From Lithospermum erythrorhizon (Eukaryota > Streptophyta > Magnoliopsida > Boraginales > Boraginaceae), in the NCBI GenBank assembly GCA_019722365.1, contig JADFUC010000463.1, forward strand, positions 1 through 64,000: a stretch of DNA of 64,000 nt. Direction: 5' to 3'. Under the pieces are notes generated by a model, which worked only from the letters and a program-made list of their open reading frames with translations, ran no database searches and was not told where the DNA came from. Both the position numbers and the translations under genes were made by a program. Shown here piece by piece: positions 24,735 to 37,800 of the stretch. Every line of letters starts with the position of its first letter. The first letter of the stretch is position 1.

Positions 24735-26456
24735 TTAGTCCCAGTATTTTATCAGGCCATCCCAGCCGCAAGTCGCTACTTTACTCTGCTCCAATGGATG
24801 CCATTCTGCACCTATGCATACTCCGTCATGACATTTGAGAGTACGGAACACTTTGCAGCTCTTCCAATCCCAAAACCAACACTTGCCTTCTCCATCTCCC
24901 GACATCACAAAGCGCCCATCAGGTGAAAAATTAACCTGGCAAGCATAACCAGCAACAATATGCCCAGCAAACCTCTTCTTTTTATTCAGCTGAAATCTAT
25001 CCCTAGTACCATATATAAGAATCTGATTGTCCAAGCTTTGAGCTGCAAGCCAATTTCCATTAGGATGCATTGAGATAGCAGGCATCGAATGCATATGCGG
25101 TTCACTAATATACTTAATGACAACAGGAATTCCAAACTCCCAAACACGAAGCGACTTATCATCACTTGAAGTCACAAACCTCCTATTATCATCAACAAAC
25201 GTGATCGTATTCACTGCCCCTAAATGCTGATCATACTCCTGCGTGATCTGACCAGAATTCATATCCCACTGAACAATCTTCTTATCACTCATTCCAGCCA
25301 ATAAAATATTCTGCTTATCGTCATCCGGATTAAGCCTAACAACATATGGTATTTTCCCAGTAGAAAACGTCGATATCACTTTCCCAGTTTCAGTATCCCA
25401 ATACTTAATATTCCTATCATAACTAGCAGTTAAAAACTTCGTCCCATCGTTACTAAACGATATATCCCTCACAGCCTTCGAGTGCCCCATATAAGTTCTC
25501 ATACACTTCCCCGAATTAAACACATCCCATATCTTCACCTTCGAATCCATCCCAGCCGACAAAATCAAATGCCCGTGCTTCGGGAAAAACCTAATAGCCG
25601 AAACACCCTTAGTATGCCCACTCCAGGTATGCACCAATCTCTTCGGTATATAACAATGATCATTACTCGCTTTGGCATCCTTAGGCGGGGCAATCCACGA
25701 CCGCCCTTGATAATCCTTCTCTTCCTTCCCATGGAAAGTACTCTTCTCGAAAACCGTCTCCCCCTTCTCCCTCTCATGCCCACCCTCCTTCTCGGCCTGT
25801 TTCCTCGCGTGCTCCTCCGCATACTTCTTCTGCTCATCCGTCAATTCACTCTCGATCCCCTCCCTCTTACCCGACCACGGGCTCTTACTATTCTTCGCCA
25901 ACCAAACCTCACTCGCGGGGTTCTCAACCGCATCACCATCCACATTACCTCCATCACCCTCATCTTCACCTAGAGAACCCAACTTCTCCTTCTTCTTCTC
26001 CAATTTACGACGTTTCTGCTCGTTTTTGGGGATATTATAAACGGAAACAGCGCCGTTTTTATCAACAGCATCCAAATCACCAATATAATAAGTAGCAGAA
26101 GGATCAGCAGCGTAACCAAATTTCTGAAAAGTATTATATTGTTCATCAAACACAAAGGGTTGAATGGAAGCATCTTCAACAAACCCTAGCTTATGATTCC
26201 TTAAGCCTTGGGCAAGGCCGTCTTTAGCGAAGGGATGGGCAGGGCCGTAAATGGGGGCCCAAAGCTGGTCATAAGTCGGGTTGAAGTTGACCACGTGTTG
26301 GGTCGGGTCGAGCGGTTTGGGTTGCGCTTGGGACCCGGCTAGCATGGTGTCGTCTACTCTGGGGGCGGCGGATTTGGTGGGGAGTATTCGTAAGGGGGAG
26401 GATTCCGGTGAGGAAGAGGCGGAGGCGCCGCCGCCGTAAGATTGGAGGAGGTCCAT
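24735..26456 (-). CDS. PRP17: Pre-mRNA-processing factor 17 (CDC40/PRP17 homologue), WD40 protein
   Basis: Intronless 573-codon gene for the spliceosomal WD40 protein Prp17/CDC40, which acts at the second catalytic step of splicing in the nucleus. The N-terminal half carries the family blocks [18 protein letters not shown] (residues about 52-69), a region around [17 protein letters not shown] and a charged Lys/Glu-rich stretch with [14 protein letters not shown]. From about residue 275 the C-terminal half forms a WD40 propeller with repeats ending KIWDV, KYWDT, VQWDM, RVWEF, WFWDW and a final KYWD that closes the protein at the stop. Length matches the family (about 570-580). The start is the first Met and gives the expected MDLLQ-type N-terminus. 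No breaks seen. The plus-strand frames inside this gene are shadows. Confidence 0.96.
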   Translation of the reverse strand: MDLLQSYGGGASASSSPESSPLRILPTKSAAPRVDDTMLAGSQAQPKPLDPTQHVVNFNPTYDQLWAPIYGPAHPFAKDGLAQGLRNHKLGFVEDASIQPFVFDEQYNTFQKFGYAADPSATYYIGDLDAVDKNGAVSVYNIPKNEQKRRKLEKKKEKLGSLGEDEGDGGNVDGDAVENPASEVWLAKNSKSPWSGKREGIESELTDEQKKYAEEHARKQAEKEGGHEREKGETVFEKSTFHGKEEKDYQGRSWIAPPKDAKASNDHCYIPKRLVHTWSGHTKGVSAIRFFPKHGHLILSAGMDSKVKIWDVFNSGKCMRTYMGHSKAVRDISFSNDGTKFLTASYDRNIKYWDTETGKVISTFSTGKIPYVVRLNPDDDKQNILLAGMSDKKIVQWDMNSGQITQEYDQHLGAVNTITFVDDNRRFVTSSDDKSLRVWEFGIPVVIKYISEPHMHSMPAISMHPNGNWLAAQSLDNQILIYGTRDRFQLNKKKRFAGHIVAGYACQVNFSPDGRFVMSGDGEGKCWFWDWKSCKVFRTLKCHDGVCIGAEWHPLEQSKVATCGWDGLIKYWD

Positions 26457-28478
26457 TGGGGTTGTTGATTTGTGTGGAATTGGGGTTAAACCCTAGATTT
26501 AAGAGTCGTGATTCAATTCAACTGTGTGGTCTTCCCTATCTTTTAAAAAAAAAATTGAAATGCCAGTAATACTCAATATTCTTTTTTTTTTTTTTCTTAA
26601 TATTTTGGTAAATTAATATGTTTTCTTAATATTTTAGGTAAAATTATGGCTCCATGACTACTATAAAATAATAGAATTAGTAAAATACGGGACGGATAAC
26701 ATTTATTGTTTGTATGTATCCACTTAGGAGTATAACTCATAGTTTTGTATTGCGAAGAAAGATTTTAGCCATTATATCTTGACTCAGAATAATATTTGGA
26801 AAAATCATGCTTTGGTATAAAGAATCTTTATCAAGCAGTTAGGTTGAATATCGATCTAGTTATCTGCTGCATCATCTTGACGTCTCTGAGGGCTTGGTCT
26901 TTGGCTTGAGATATCGTTCAGCAGGGATGCTTAGGCGGCGCGATCTGTGGTTTAATGCGGACGATCGTTGTCTTGGATTTAGTCATAGATATAAGTGGAT
27001 GGAGGCTTTGACTATCCTCTTGATTGGATAGGTAGGCTAGTTAATTGAGTTGGATACCCTCCCAATATCTGCGCGCCCAAATAGTGTTTTAGCACTAAAA
27101 TGACTATTTTACCTCACAAGCATAATTTTGTAACCACCACACTTATAAATAGGGGCAAAATAGTCATTTCACCTCAAACACTTCTTTGTTTTGTGTATGT
27201 ATATGACTCACCTTTTTTTGACTTGGATAGATTCGGCAATTTGGATCTTGTCTCTGTTGAATATGTGGGTTGGTGGATCTTTGGCCTCTTGACTTGATGT
27301 GTGGTGATTTTGAGACATATGGTTCCGAGGGATGGATTCCTTGACAAGGGTCTTAGCAACTATGTCGATCTTTGGATGTAGAGCGAGAGGCTTTAAGTCT
27401 ATTCTTTTCGATTTGATTTAGAGGGTTAATTGGGCAGCTCAACTAGCATAAGCTTATTAAGGATGGTCGCTCTTCTCTACGGTATGACTTCCCAGGCTGT
27501 TTGAATATAGGAGGTAGGGGTTGATGCTTGATCTCTGGATTTGATGTAGTGCATTAGTTTCAGCGTGTTTAACAGGACTTTGTTAGGGAATGGGCCGCTT
27601 CTTATGGAGATTTCGGATTGTCCGCTCTGGAATCTTGGTCGATTAGTTGGTTCGTTACGGGCATCGAATATTTTGCATGACTTGTTCTCTAAGAATATGG
27701 AGTTGGCGCCTATTTGATGGTTTAGGTCAGGATGAATAACATTTTATTAATTCCCGACATTATGCCCATTAATTTAAAGCGCGCGTCTTTTGGAAACCTA
27801 AATTAAGTTTATTTAATGTAAAACCTAACTTTAATATAAAATTAATATCGGATCCTTGAATTCCGGGAACCCTAATATTTTCTTTGACTTGAATTCAATT
27901 TAGGTGCTCGGGTGAACCTAATCCTTACGATATAATAGTGTGATCGGTTGAAAATTAATCTAATTAATAAATCCATAAAATGAATTTTATTAATTAAAAT
28001 TAATTAAAATTCCATTATCTACAGTTTTATTGAAAATTATTCTAATGATATACTCTCTCTGTATAACATAAATAAATGTATACAAGGTTAAACGTATCAC
28101 GGTGATGATGAAACAGATACAATACATTATAGAAACTCTTTTAATTATAATCGATGAATTAAAACTCTTAAAATTAACACTTCATAAATTACGAGTAATA
28201 AATTTTACCTATCACGACATTATTAATTTATAGAGTTTTTAAATAAGTTACTAAAAACAAAAGCTTTTTTAAAGATAACAACACTACACTACATTACATT
28301 TTTAAATATTTCTGCCTTGATGAAAAAAGCAAATAAACATTTGATATAATTGCAATCATCGGTTAATTTTCATAAGAGTTTTACATATACTACATAATTT
28401 TAAAATATATGATCAGATGAATTTTTTTTAGCTAACAAATGAATAAATATGCAACTTTGAAGGATTCCCCTAGATCCA
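26457..28478. other. Intergenic: PRP17 promoter side and DUF936 3' flank
   Basis: 26457-26600 should hold the PRP17 5' UTR/promoter; it contains long A and T runs near 26545-26595. 26850-27720 has higher GC and broken frames, perhaps old transposon, unassigned. A 73-bp hairpin element lies at 27097-27169 (listed separately). 27730-28450 is strongly AT-rich, without a gene. Confidence 0.4.
27097..27169. repeat. Short hairpin element, copy 1
   Basis: The ends AAATGACTATTTTACC and GGGGCAAAATAGTCATTT are inverted copies of each other and enclose about 40 bases containing ACTTATAAATA. A second element of the same layout and size lies at 40850-40921, so this is a dispersed family rather than a chance hairpin. 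It codes for nothing. Confidence 0.6.
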
Positions 28479-31026
28479 TTATGGATTCTTCATCTTGATT
28501 CTTAACTTTCTGGCAATCTGTGCAGCTTTAGGGTGGACTGGCTTCTTACTAGAATCACATTGCTCTATTTCTATATAATTGATAACTTTCAAGATCAACG
28601 ATTGTGGAACCTTTTGTCTGTCTGAGGTTGCGGCGGTTCCCTTCGATCCTTTCTTCAGACCTTTCTCTAAAGATTTTTCCAAGAAGTCCATGAACCATAT
28701 CCCGGATTCTTTCTTGATTTGCTTCCCTAAATTGATAGAGTTTGGCAGGCTACTAAAGGAGTCTGTTGGCTTCTTGTTCTCATCCCCATGTGAATAACAA
28801 TCTATCGGCAGCTTACCAAGTGGAGTCGATGAAGGTGTTCTTTTAGCATTAGGGGATGATCGGAAATGTTTTCCTAGAATCGACTTCTGATCATTTTTAT
28901 CTGGAAACATTGCAATCGATTTGAAAAGTGCAGCTCTTCTTTTGGATGCAGAGTTATGTTCATGTTTTACTTCATTTAAGACTGTGTTGCTTTCCTGGTT
29001 GTTTTCTTTTGGTTCTGTAGTATTTGGTGCTTTAGCCATTTCACTAGCCGCGATTGCTGCTTGCGTAGAGATCATTTCGGCTAGCACCTGCTCAATCTGA
29101 TTATGAAACTCCAGAAATTGATCAAAACAGATGGATGGTGCTTCTGCTTTAGCCAATCTGCTCAAGTTGGAAAACATCCTGCAACAACATATCAAGAGAA
29201 GTCTAAGGACAACTGCTTATGCAAAAAATATGGGGAGAAAAATGCTAGACAAACACGATTACTTGAGTGCCTTGACTATGTTTTCGGAGGCTGATGCGTC
29301 TCTTAGCGCCTGAAGAGCGATTTTCTGTGCCATTTCACGCTGTTGTACTGCTTCCTGTACATATCAAACAATACAAGTTTATTATCAAAATATATATTGA
29401 ATCCATAAGCAGCTGAAGTTAAAGAAATAGAAACATCCATATTCTCTTCCTTTCCCAGTATGCTAATTTTTCCTGGCAACTTCATTTGAAGACCGGTGCC
29501 TTGTTCAGGAGTAGTATCTAGATGAGATTGAGGCTGTGAAAACACTTCTGAGTTGTAACATTTATGTGCTTCTGCTCTAGCTACATTCGGAGAAGCTTCT
29601 TTTTTGGCAGATTTGGTACTAGTTGCTGGTGGTGTACTACTCCTCTTTTCCTTCATTTTTAGATAGGTTAACTCAATGTAGTTGAGACTATATGGTAATG
29701 CATTATAAAACATAGTAAACAAAATTAAAGTTTGTCTTCTCTAGCAAAATAACAGCACTCCAATGTCACACAACAAATAGCAAGACTAAATTAGCTTAAT
29801 TACATCAATTATTAAAATGTTAGGCAACGCAAGTGCATAAACAAACTTCCTGAATGAAATTTCTAATGCTAATCCTATGTAAATTCTAAAATGAATGCAT
29901 TGACAAAATCAGAGTATATTTCAATTTTGAAAAAAGAGTAAGAGATCCCCTAGCTTCATTGCATTACCAGGGTAAGAAGTAAAGAACAAAATATTATAGA
30001 GATAATTTTCCTTATCTAAGGAGAAACTTAACCCTCACACTTTAGTATAAAAAAAATTGATGACACAATCAGTTTCACTATATTAAGGACTTGTCAAGAT
30101 AATTATAAAATAGTTACTACATGCATTAACCAAATTGGAGTCTCATTGCTACTATTTCAAGATAATTATCAGTGTCAAATCCCACAATTCCTATCTTAGA
30201 AACTAAAGAAGAGGTAGAGAGTACCTACAGCTGAAGTGAAGGGACTATTAGCAATCCTCTGCTCTTTATCACAAAAACTTTTGCTCCTTGGATACTTCAA
30301 CCTAGAAGGTGTAACACAGCTTTTTCTCATCAAAGCAGCAGGACTTTCCCCTTTCATATCCACCATCTTCATCAACAATGCACCACCAGTTGAAGCCCTC
30401 ACTGCACTACCTCCACCAGATCCTCCATCCTTCCCCACCCTCCCTCTCATCACCGGGGATGTCGGAAAATTTCTCTCGAATTTCACACCACTAGATTTCA
30501 CTTTCAAAGGTGTACACTGATCAAGATCCAAAGTTACAGGCTTTATGACCCTAGGTGATGCAAGAATTTCAACCTCATTTTCCCCTGTTCCCCAAGAACT
30601 CCTTTTATGAGCAGAAACATTCAAATTCAATTTTCCCTCACATTTTTCTCCTTTCTTCCTCAACCCCATCAAAGGCTCAGGAGTTCCCATTAATGGATGC
30701 CTCCCAGGAAGAGGCTTTGCACCTTTAACAATCGGAACGGGTGAATTAGGCTCTAATTGATCAACATAAATAAACTGCCCCAACTGAATCTTGTTACTCA
30801 TAACAAGATGATCTTGATCAACAGGCAAACTAACGTATATCGAATGCGAAGAATCGGAAACTTTGACATAAAATCCTTGCTTTGGCAACAAATTCTTCTC
30901 ATCAAGATCAGCTGGAACAATATCAGTAATCTGCAAAAGTGAACTTCTATGCTCACTCGTTGGTTTCACCCTTGAATTCATTGCATTCAATAATTTCAAC
31001 AAAACCCCAGGTGCTAAAGCAGCCAT
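28479..31026 (-). CDS. DUF936 family protein, 4 exons
   Basis: Plant-specific DUF936 protein of unknown function. Exon 1 (31026-30229) starts [17 protein letters not shown], the usual N-terminus, followed by [34 protein letters not shown] and [17 protein letters not shown] (about residues 30-110), then [13 protein letters not shown] and a Ser/Arg-rich linker. Exon 2 is about 29650-29435; its acceptor lacks a good pyrimidine tract, and a site 24 bases upstream fits equally well. Exon 3 (29354-29263) gives [20 protein letters not shown]. Exon 4 (29178-28479) gives [14 protein letters not shown] and ends [10 protein letters not shown]. This model joins in phase to about 601 residues. Exons 1, 3 and 4 are well supported; exon 2 limits are tentative. 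No membrane segment is seen. Basic Ser-rich stretches would fit a nuclear or cytoskeletal protein, but this is only inference. Confidence 0.85.
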
Positions 31027-32325
31027 TTTTACACAATTCTACACAAAGCAAAAAACCCCAACAATTTATTACCACTATTCCACAAAAAAATTCAAGAAAC
31101 AGCGCAAAAAAGTAACTTAACTAAAAATCAAGAAACAACCGAAAAAAGTAACTTAACTCAATAAATGGTACAAATTAAAAAAGAAAGAAATCAAGAAAGG
31201 TAAAATAACAATTGTGGAAATATGTGTCTTTCCATAAGTTTGGTAGAAAGAGGAGGTGAGATATTTGAATAGGGAATTGGAACGTTACATGACAACGGTC
31301 ATATGTTGGCGCATAGTGATTATATTCACGTCTTTGAATATGCTGAGTTAGATTGTCCCTATGTGGGTTATAGTATTAATAGTTTACACCCCCACTTCCA
31401 TTAATTAAGGTATGTGACAAATCATGTTGATTATTAAATAAGAGCGTCCCTTCATTGGTAGCTTCTAAATGAGTCGGATCCAACCAAATCATGGGAGGTT
31501 TGATTTGATTCGAATTTGATTCTCGATCTTGAATCTAGAAATTCATTTTGGTTTGGATTCGGTTAAATATAGGTTTTATGATTATGCGACACTATTTGAA
31601 TACAGTTAGGTTCGACAAGGTTGATTTCAAGATTAGAACCAAGTCGAACAAGTTTGTTAAAGGCGATTAAGGTTATAACAGAGCATGAGAAAGCTCATAT
31701 AGGACGATCTTAGTTTGCCGAGTTTATTGAGTAGAAACTAATGCATGTGCTCGGCTCCATAAGAGCTAGCGAACCAAGTCATTTAGCAAGCTAAATAGCG
31801 ACTGTAATGAGCTAATTTATTTCTTAAAATAATTTTTGTTCTATGATAAAAGTATCTCTATGAAATGTACTAAAACTAATCAAGTCTTCCAAGCAAATAT
31901 CAATCGAGAGCTCCAGATTGAATTAAACACTATCGATCCGAGCATGTACATACCCACATCATACTGCATGCATCTCCATAGTCAAATCAAAGTCGGAATA
32001 AAGAATACTCAACTCAGTCATGAACGGATCTATATCTCTTTTATAAACAGTACAACAATTCAACATTAGCTTATCATCTTCTAAACATACTAACAAATTA
32101 ATAAAATTTCTATTGCTCAACTAAGTCATCTACTAAGGCCATCATTGTAGCTGCCGGTGATCTTTGTATAATATCAATAATCGATAATAACTCACTATTT
32201 ATTAGTTGATACCTGGCAATTCAAATCAAGACCATAAACATGGTGGGCATGCGGCTGTTACATCCTCATGAGATGGAGAGGGGAGCGTACACTATTAAGC
32301 CGATCCTCCTTCACATGCCAATATC
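31027..32325. other. Intergenic between DUF936 gene and mitoferrin pseudogene
   Basis: 31027-31250 is the likely 5' flank of the DUF936 gene. The rest holds scattered short frames (such as 31836-32069, +) without motifs. Nothing further recognised. Confidence 0.4.
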
Positions 32326-34393
32326 TCAAGTGACATTTCTAGAGTTTAGTTCTTGAAAAACTCGCCCTACTTCATATGTAGACCAGCATATTGAGGCCAG
32401 CAGGAGCGATGAAGAGCATTCTTGGTGCCCAGCCCCTCGCTTAAACCTCTGTGTCTTTCTTCACTATTATTTTAAATACATCTGATAGAACTGCTTGTGA
32501 GTCTATAATCCACAGACACCCTAGAAACAGCATTCACCAAAAGATTATACAATATTCAAACATTCCACTTATATTAACAGATTCTTGAGATGTAACATGA
32601 TATGAAACATTGGTTTAAAAATTACAATTAATGATGATAATACATAAAAGGGACATCATATCCACTTATATTCAAGATGAACAACTAGTAAGTTTATCTT
32701 ACCAATACATAGACCAATCAAGTGAATAGGCAATAGTGACATATCCACAACAAGCCACCAAATAAATTGCACTGTTAGTCAACAACTTTCGAGTTCCAAG
32801 CCTACTAGATGTAGAATATTCATGGAACATACACAAAGGGATTTAACAACACATTATGTGTTTCTGTTTGAGATATGGAATTGAAGTGATACACTAATAT
32901 GCTATTTTTTATGTTACACATCACTGTAACATGAAAATGGCATAACTTCAAGAACAAATCTCAAGAGCAATATCTGGATCGAGATTCTCAGTGGCTCAGG
33001 ATCTTGTTCCATATCAATTCAAACAACAAACAACCAGATATAAAATCTAACAAATGAGTAGTTGAAAAACCAACAAAATTCAAGATATGGTTGATATATG
33101 AGTATAATCCTGATCAAATTAGTATACCAAACATGAAACAATAATACATTTTCGTACAAATGTAATGTTATCAACCAGCGACTCAAGATCCCATCTTTAT
33201 CACAGGTAAATCCATTAGAACAAAACACACCACCTTTAACAACAATTGCAGAAACCAAATATACACACCATCACTGAAGCAAAACTCTAGATATCGTTCG
33301 TATATAGAGTACGTGATCCTGATCAAATTAGAATGGAAAACATGACAATATAACACACATACTTATAAAATTGCAATCTTTATCAACAATACAACTAAAA
33401 ATCCCATATATACCAAATCATTACACAAAAGTTCAATCTTTAGGATCAAATGTGGATTAAATATACACCTGACACTAAAGCTAGATTCTTCACTACATCA
33501 AATTAGCATGGCGAACATGAAATAATGATACACAAACTCATAAAAATACAACTAAAATCATCTTGCAACCATTACAAATGAAATCAATGCTGGATCAAAT
33601 GTGGATTAAATATACACACCTGACACTTTGAAGCTGAGTCTTGACAACATCAAGGGCGTTAACAATCGCCGCCAGCCCCGCAACCGCGCCTGCAGCATGC
33701 ACCACCAACCTCTCCTCAGTACTATGCTCCGGCGACACCTCACTCAACCCCCTCTTGGCCGCCTCGTACGTCGAAAAATGCACAGCAGTAAACGGCGCAT
33801 TCATCAACACAGTAGTCCTATACGAAGCATAAAACGCCCTAACTCCCTCCTCCTTCAAAACCCTTTTCACACAATCCCTCACTCCCTTATACGGACTCTT
33901 CCCCAATTGCAACCTCTGCTTCACCATATCCATTGGAGTAAAAACCGCATCACTCACTATAGTAGCTAAAACCCCAGAAATTGCATGTACTCCAGAATCA
34001 AATAACTCAAATTTATTATTATTATTACTATTTTCGTTCAGACAACAACCCATAAACCTCATTACATTGTAAAATAAACAGCATAAACTGGACCAACACC
34101 TAAAGCCATAGCACAAAATGCCTCTCATCTCCGAAAACATCTGATTTAATAATGGATTTAATTGCTGAAGAAGATTGCTATTGATTTAATAGGACAAGTT
34201 ATTTCAAGAGGCTTGCATTTGGAACTTTTGGCTATCGACTAGAGACATGGCCATGTGATATTCAGCGACGGATCCGTACATGTACTGGTAGAAGTAAAAT
34301 TCGTCGTGGACCCAGTGGGGTGGTGAGTGGGGGGTGGTAGGGAGTGGGGTGGGAGGGTAGAGGTCGGGGTTTTTGGAATTTAGGGGTTACCAT
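32326..34393 (-). pseudogene. Mitoferrin-type mitochondrial carrier, broken by frameshifts
   Basis: Related to plant mitoferrins (MIT), inner-membrane carriers that import iron into mitochondria. The N-terminus may start at 34393 (MVTPKFQKP). Carrier module 1 is damaged: HMAMSLVDSQKFQMQAS stands where the PxD carrier motif is expected, then a stop follows. Near 34080-34125 the block ALGVGPVYAVYF is followed by two stops. Module 2 is open and well preserved (about 34010-33625): HAISGVLATIVSDAVFTPMD, MVKQRLQLG, EGVRAFYASYRTTVLMNAPF, then LDVVKTQLQS at a donor. The last exon (32520-32326) begins GVCG, has a frame break, then DVFKIIVKKD, a stop, RGWAPRMLF, another shift, and ICWSTYEVGR with a TGA at 32326. 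At least three frame breaks and two in-frame stops make a functional carrier unlikely. Confidence 0.85.
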
Positions 34394-34596
34394 TGAAATG
34401 GAGGAGGTGGGGGTGGGTTGTAAGGGTTTAGGGAGATGGGGTGGGGTGGGTATGGATGAATTAGGAGTTGGACAATTGCACAAATGGACAATTGGACAAG
34501 ACTTGATTGTTTCGATATAATTTTTTTTCATAAAAAACTCAATTTGTATTGTTTCGATATAATTATACAAATAATTTTTAAAATTTGTGAAGATCA

Positions 34597-34864
34597 GGTT
34601 TCAATTGCTAAGAATTTACAGCCATCAAGTGTAAGCATTCCATCAAATCCTAAATCCATCAACGAATTGTCAGAAAGTATTGCATTACCACGAAAACAAA
34701 GGAGAAAATTTTATGAAGCAGTAGAGGATTTCCGTGAAATCATGTGTGTGTTAACAAGTGTGGTTGTTAAAAATGCAAAGTATTGTCAACAGACTCTTCC
34801 TACTTTGGATGTACAATTTTATAACTCCTCATTGGAACCAATATTTCATAGCATAATAAAATGA
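34597..34864 (+). CDS. Unrecognised terminal-exon-like frame
   Basis: After a possible acceptor (AGATCAG at 34590-34596) an open frame runs to TGA at 34864 and includes SINELSESIALPRKQRRKFYE, split here as SINELSES and LPRKQRRKFYEAVEDF, then VLTSVVVKNAKYC. The mix of basic and helical segments looks like real protein. The open frame extends upstream to 34484 but becomes low-complexity, so a splice acceptor is more likely than a start there. I do not recognise the family and find no upstream exon. It is head-to-head with the mitoferrin pseudogene. It may be a gene fragment left by a rearrangement. Confidence 0.3.
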
Positions 34865-37800
34865 TTGTATACTTGGTTATTAAACTATGTATGTAACTTC
34901 ATTTTCACATAAACTAAATTTCATACATCTCATCTAATAGTCATGTTTTAAATGATGAAACTTAAAAACAATTAATTTCGAATAATTAAAACATTGTATT
35001 TTCTGTCGACTTTTAATCGTGGCCTTTTATCTTTAGTCATCGATTTTAATGGGCAATTTAAGCCAAACAACATCAGAATAATGCTTTTCTATTAATCGAC
35101 ATACATAATTATTGAATTCGCTTGTACCGGTTAATTAAATAAAAATAAAATAAACTGGGTCATAAGATATAGGAAGATATTATATGTATTCATGATTATT
35201 CAAAAACGTTTATTATGTTACAAATTTGATGCAACATTCTGTATATTTCTCCGCCCAGATGAATACCATCTAGATCTGATGAATGTAGGCTCTAGTTGAA
35301 ATTGAAGAACAATTTACCTGGTTTCATATGATTGCGATTATCGGTCCCTCCCTCGTCTCCCCCTGCAATTTCCTCATTATAATGTTTATGTTTTACTGTT
35401 ATTTCCTTTTGGAGAAAGATCCAACAAGGCTTCATATTAACATCATTGTAAGTAGAAATATATGTGTAATCACTTTGCAACTCTAGACTTTTTCTTTAAA
35501 TTGGAAGCTTCAGAGACATTGAGAAGAAGAGGCGGTTGCATCATTACATATTTATTGATTCAGATATCTATACTATATATCTATACTATATATTGTTTAC
35601 AGCTATTAGGCGACACAGTGAAGTGAATTAATGTATTTACTTATTTTCTTTCTCACGATTAATTTTTTTATTTTAATTTTCATGGTAAACTTTTTACGTA
35701 GTGTATGGCCAGTACAACAGAGAGGCAATTTATAATGGCCTACTACTTTTAAATATTATGTCAGTATGTAATCTTTCAGTAATTATAAGCAGAAAAAATA
35801 AAAGTTATTTCGGAGTCCTATCTTTGTTTTAGCATGATGACTTTAAATATAGCTGCTTGGGTTTTTTTAAATTTATTTTTTTCATTATAATTTTATTATA
35901 AAATAAAATAATTTCTTGACAAAGCGTGCACATATAATATTAGTAGTAGTTGGCTTAATCTGGGTACTTGTTTTTATGACTTTAAAGATTTTGATGTTAG
36001 AAGATGATGAGTTTATTTTATTTTATTGAATTAATTAAAATTGATGATATTAAGAATTATGTGGTTAGTTCAGAGGGTGATAAGTTATTTGGATATTGTT
36101 TGCTTAAATTACCCTTTTAAAAATTAATTTTGGATTCGAAAAATATAAATATCTACGATTTTGAAAATTTAGTACCAAAATAGAGTTCAGTAGTATTTAA
36201 GACTGATAATTTATATAATTATTTAAAATAATTTATTAATTGAGGTGCATGTGTAAATTTAGCCCTATATAAACCGTTAAAATGTTTTAGAACATAAAAA
36301 GTCCTGGTTCACTCACACATCACTTTCTTTTATTATCCAAAAGCATAGCTCCGTGAGATTTCAAAATTCTATCATATTGTCCATCCAATCAATGGAAGTT
36401 TACTTGTGGTTCTCAATAACTCAAAAGATGACATTGAATTTTATGATATAGTCCCTCCCATGAAAATAAATACAGTAAAGTGGTCCGTGACATTCCCATT
36501 GCTTACATTTTGAAATTAGATAAATTAAACTAGTATTTTCCAGCAGGCCATGCATGATATATGAAAGAGGCTTCATCCATTTCTATCCCAAAATTACATG
36601 ATCTAGTCCTTTCTTAATACTCCGTAGTAAGTACTACTTCCTTCTCCTTTTTATTTGTCATCCTAATATTTGACACAACTATTAAAGAAAAGTAAAATTA
36701 ATCAAAATGTACATTAAAAAATAAATATGATTAATTGAAATTATATCGTTGTGGTTGGTTAATGATTCGATAAAAATATAGTCAAAGAAAATGCATTAAA
36801 ATGTAAAAATCTGATTTATTATCTTTAGGTAAATATTATTTTAAAATAAAAAATTTTCTTAGAATATTAATAAAATTGAAGGGAATATTTCTTATTCCCC
36901 TAATTTCTCTCAAACTACATGAGCATGCATGCGGTTTTACAATCTTGAAGAATATAATTCTTGATTTTGAGCTCAAAATGCTTAGTTATTTTTATTAAGC
37001 AGCGACTAACAAATTACCTATTATGTTATTATTATTGTTAATCTCATAGTAGTCTTATATGCATTTAAATTTTGAACAACAGTAGATCAGAGCGAGGGTG
37101 TGATTAGATTCTTGGGTTTAAAGTTTAAGATTGTTTCTGAATAAGTATAAATTATTTTTTGTAATGAGTAACAATGTATTTTTTGTAGAACATGTATATA
37201 TTATATTCAGGTTACACAAATCTAAATAAAATTTAAGAATAATTTTTCAATTTTGAGCTAATGATTTTAAGACATTTAGTTTAAAACAATAAATGGATTG
37301 TGCCGTGTTGGAGTAGCTCTATCTACTGCTTTCTCTTATCGTCCACGTATTTTGCTTATCCTATTGCTTGATAAAAATGATAACTTTGGGCAACTTATTA
37401 TTTTGCATCCCAACAATGTAATTAACAAAGAAGTGCAAACTACTCATTCAATGATGATATCTATAAACAACACAGGTTGCTGAAGAGGCATAGGAAGAAG
37501 GGAATTTTAATATTGAGATGGCTGGGAAATTTAGGAAATGCATGCTGTTTTGTTGTTCCAAAACTCCAGTGGTGGTAATAAACCGTACTTCCAAATTCTT
37601 TTAGCCTCTATTTCCTTATTTGAATGATTTATTTTAACTTTAAAATAAAATTATTCCTATTAAATAATATTCTTAATTATCATCTGATCTGCCAGCTACA
37701 TCCTTGGAAATTTGCAGTGCCTTTTTAGAAATTTCATTATTAAAAATTGATTCTGCATATACAGCTGCGCTGTTTCGGCCCTTCATTGTTTAGTCGGATA

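Noticed and set aside
25482..25973. 163-codon plus-strand frame
   Set aside because: Antisense shadow of the conserved PRP17 coding sequence; basic, Leu/Pro-rich composition with no motif.
29303..29722. Single 139-codon minus-strand gene
   Set aside because: It merges DUF936 exon 2, an intron and an out-of-frame part of exon 3 rather than being an independent gene.
35560..35600. TATCTATACTATA repeats as a CRISPR-like or centromeric array
   Set aside because: Only two to three short copies without spacers; simple AT-rich tandem repeat.
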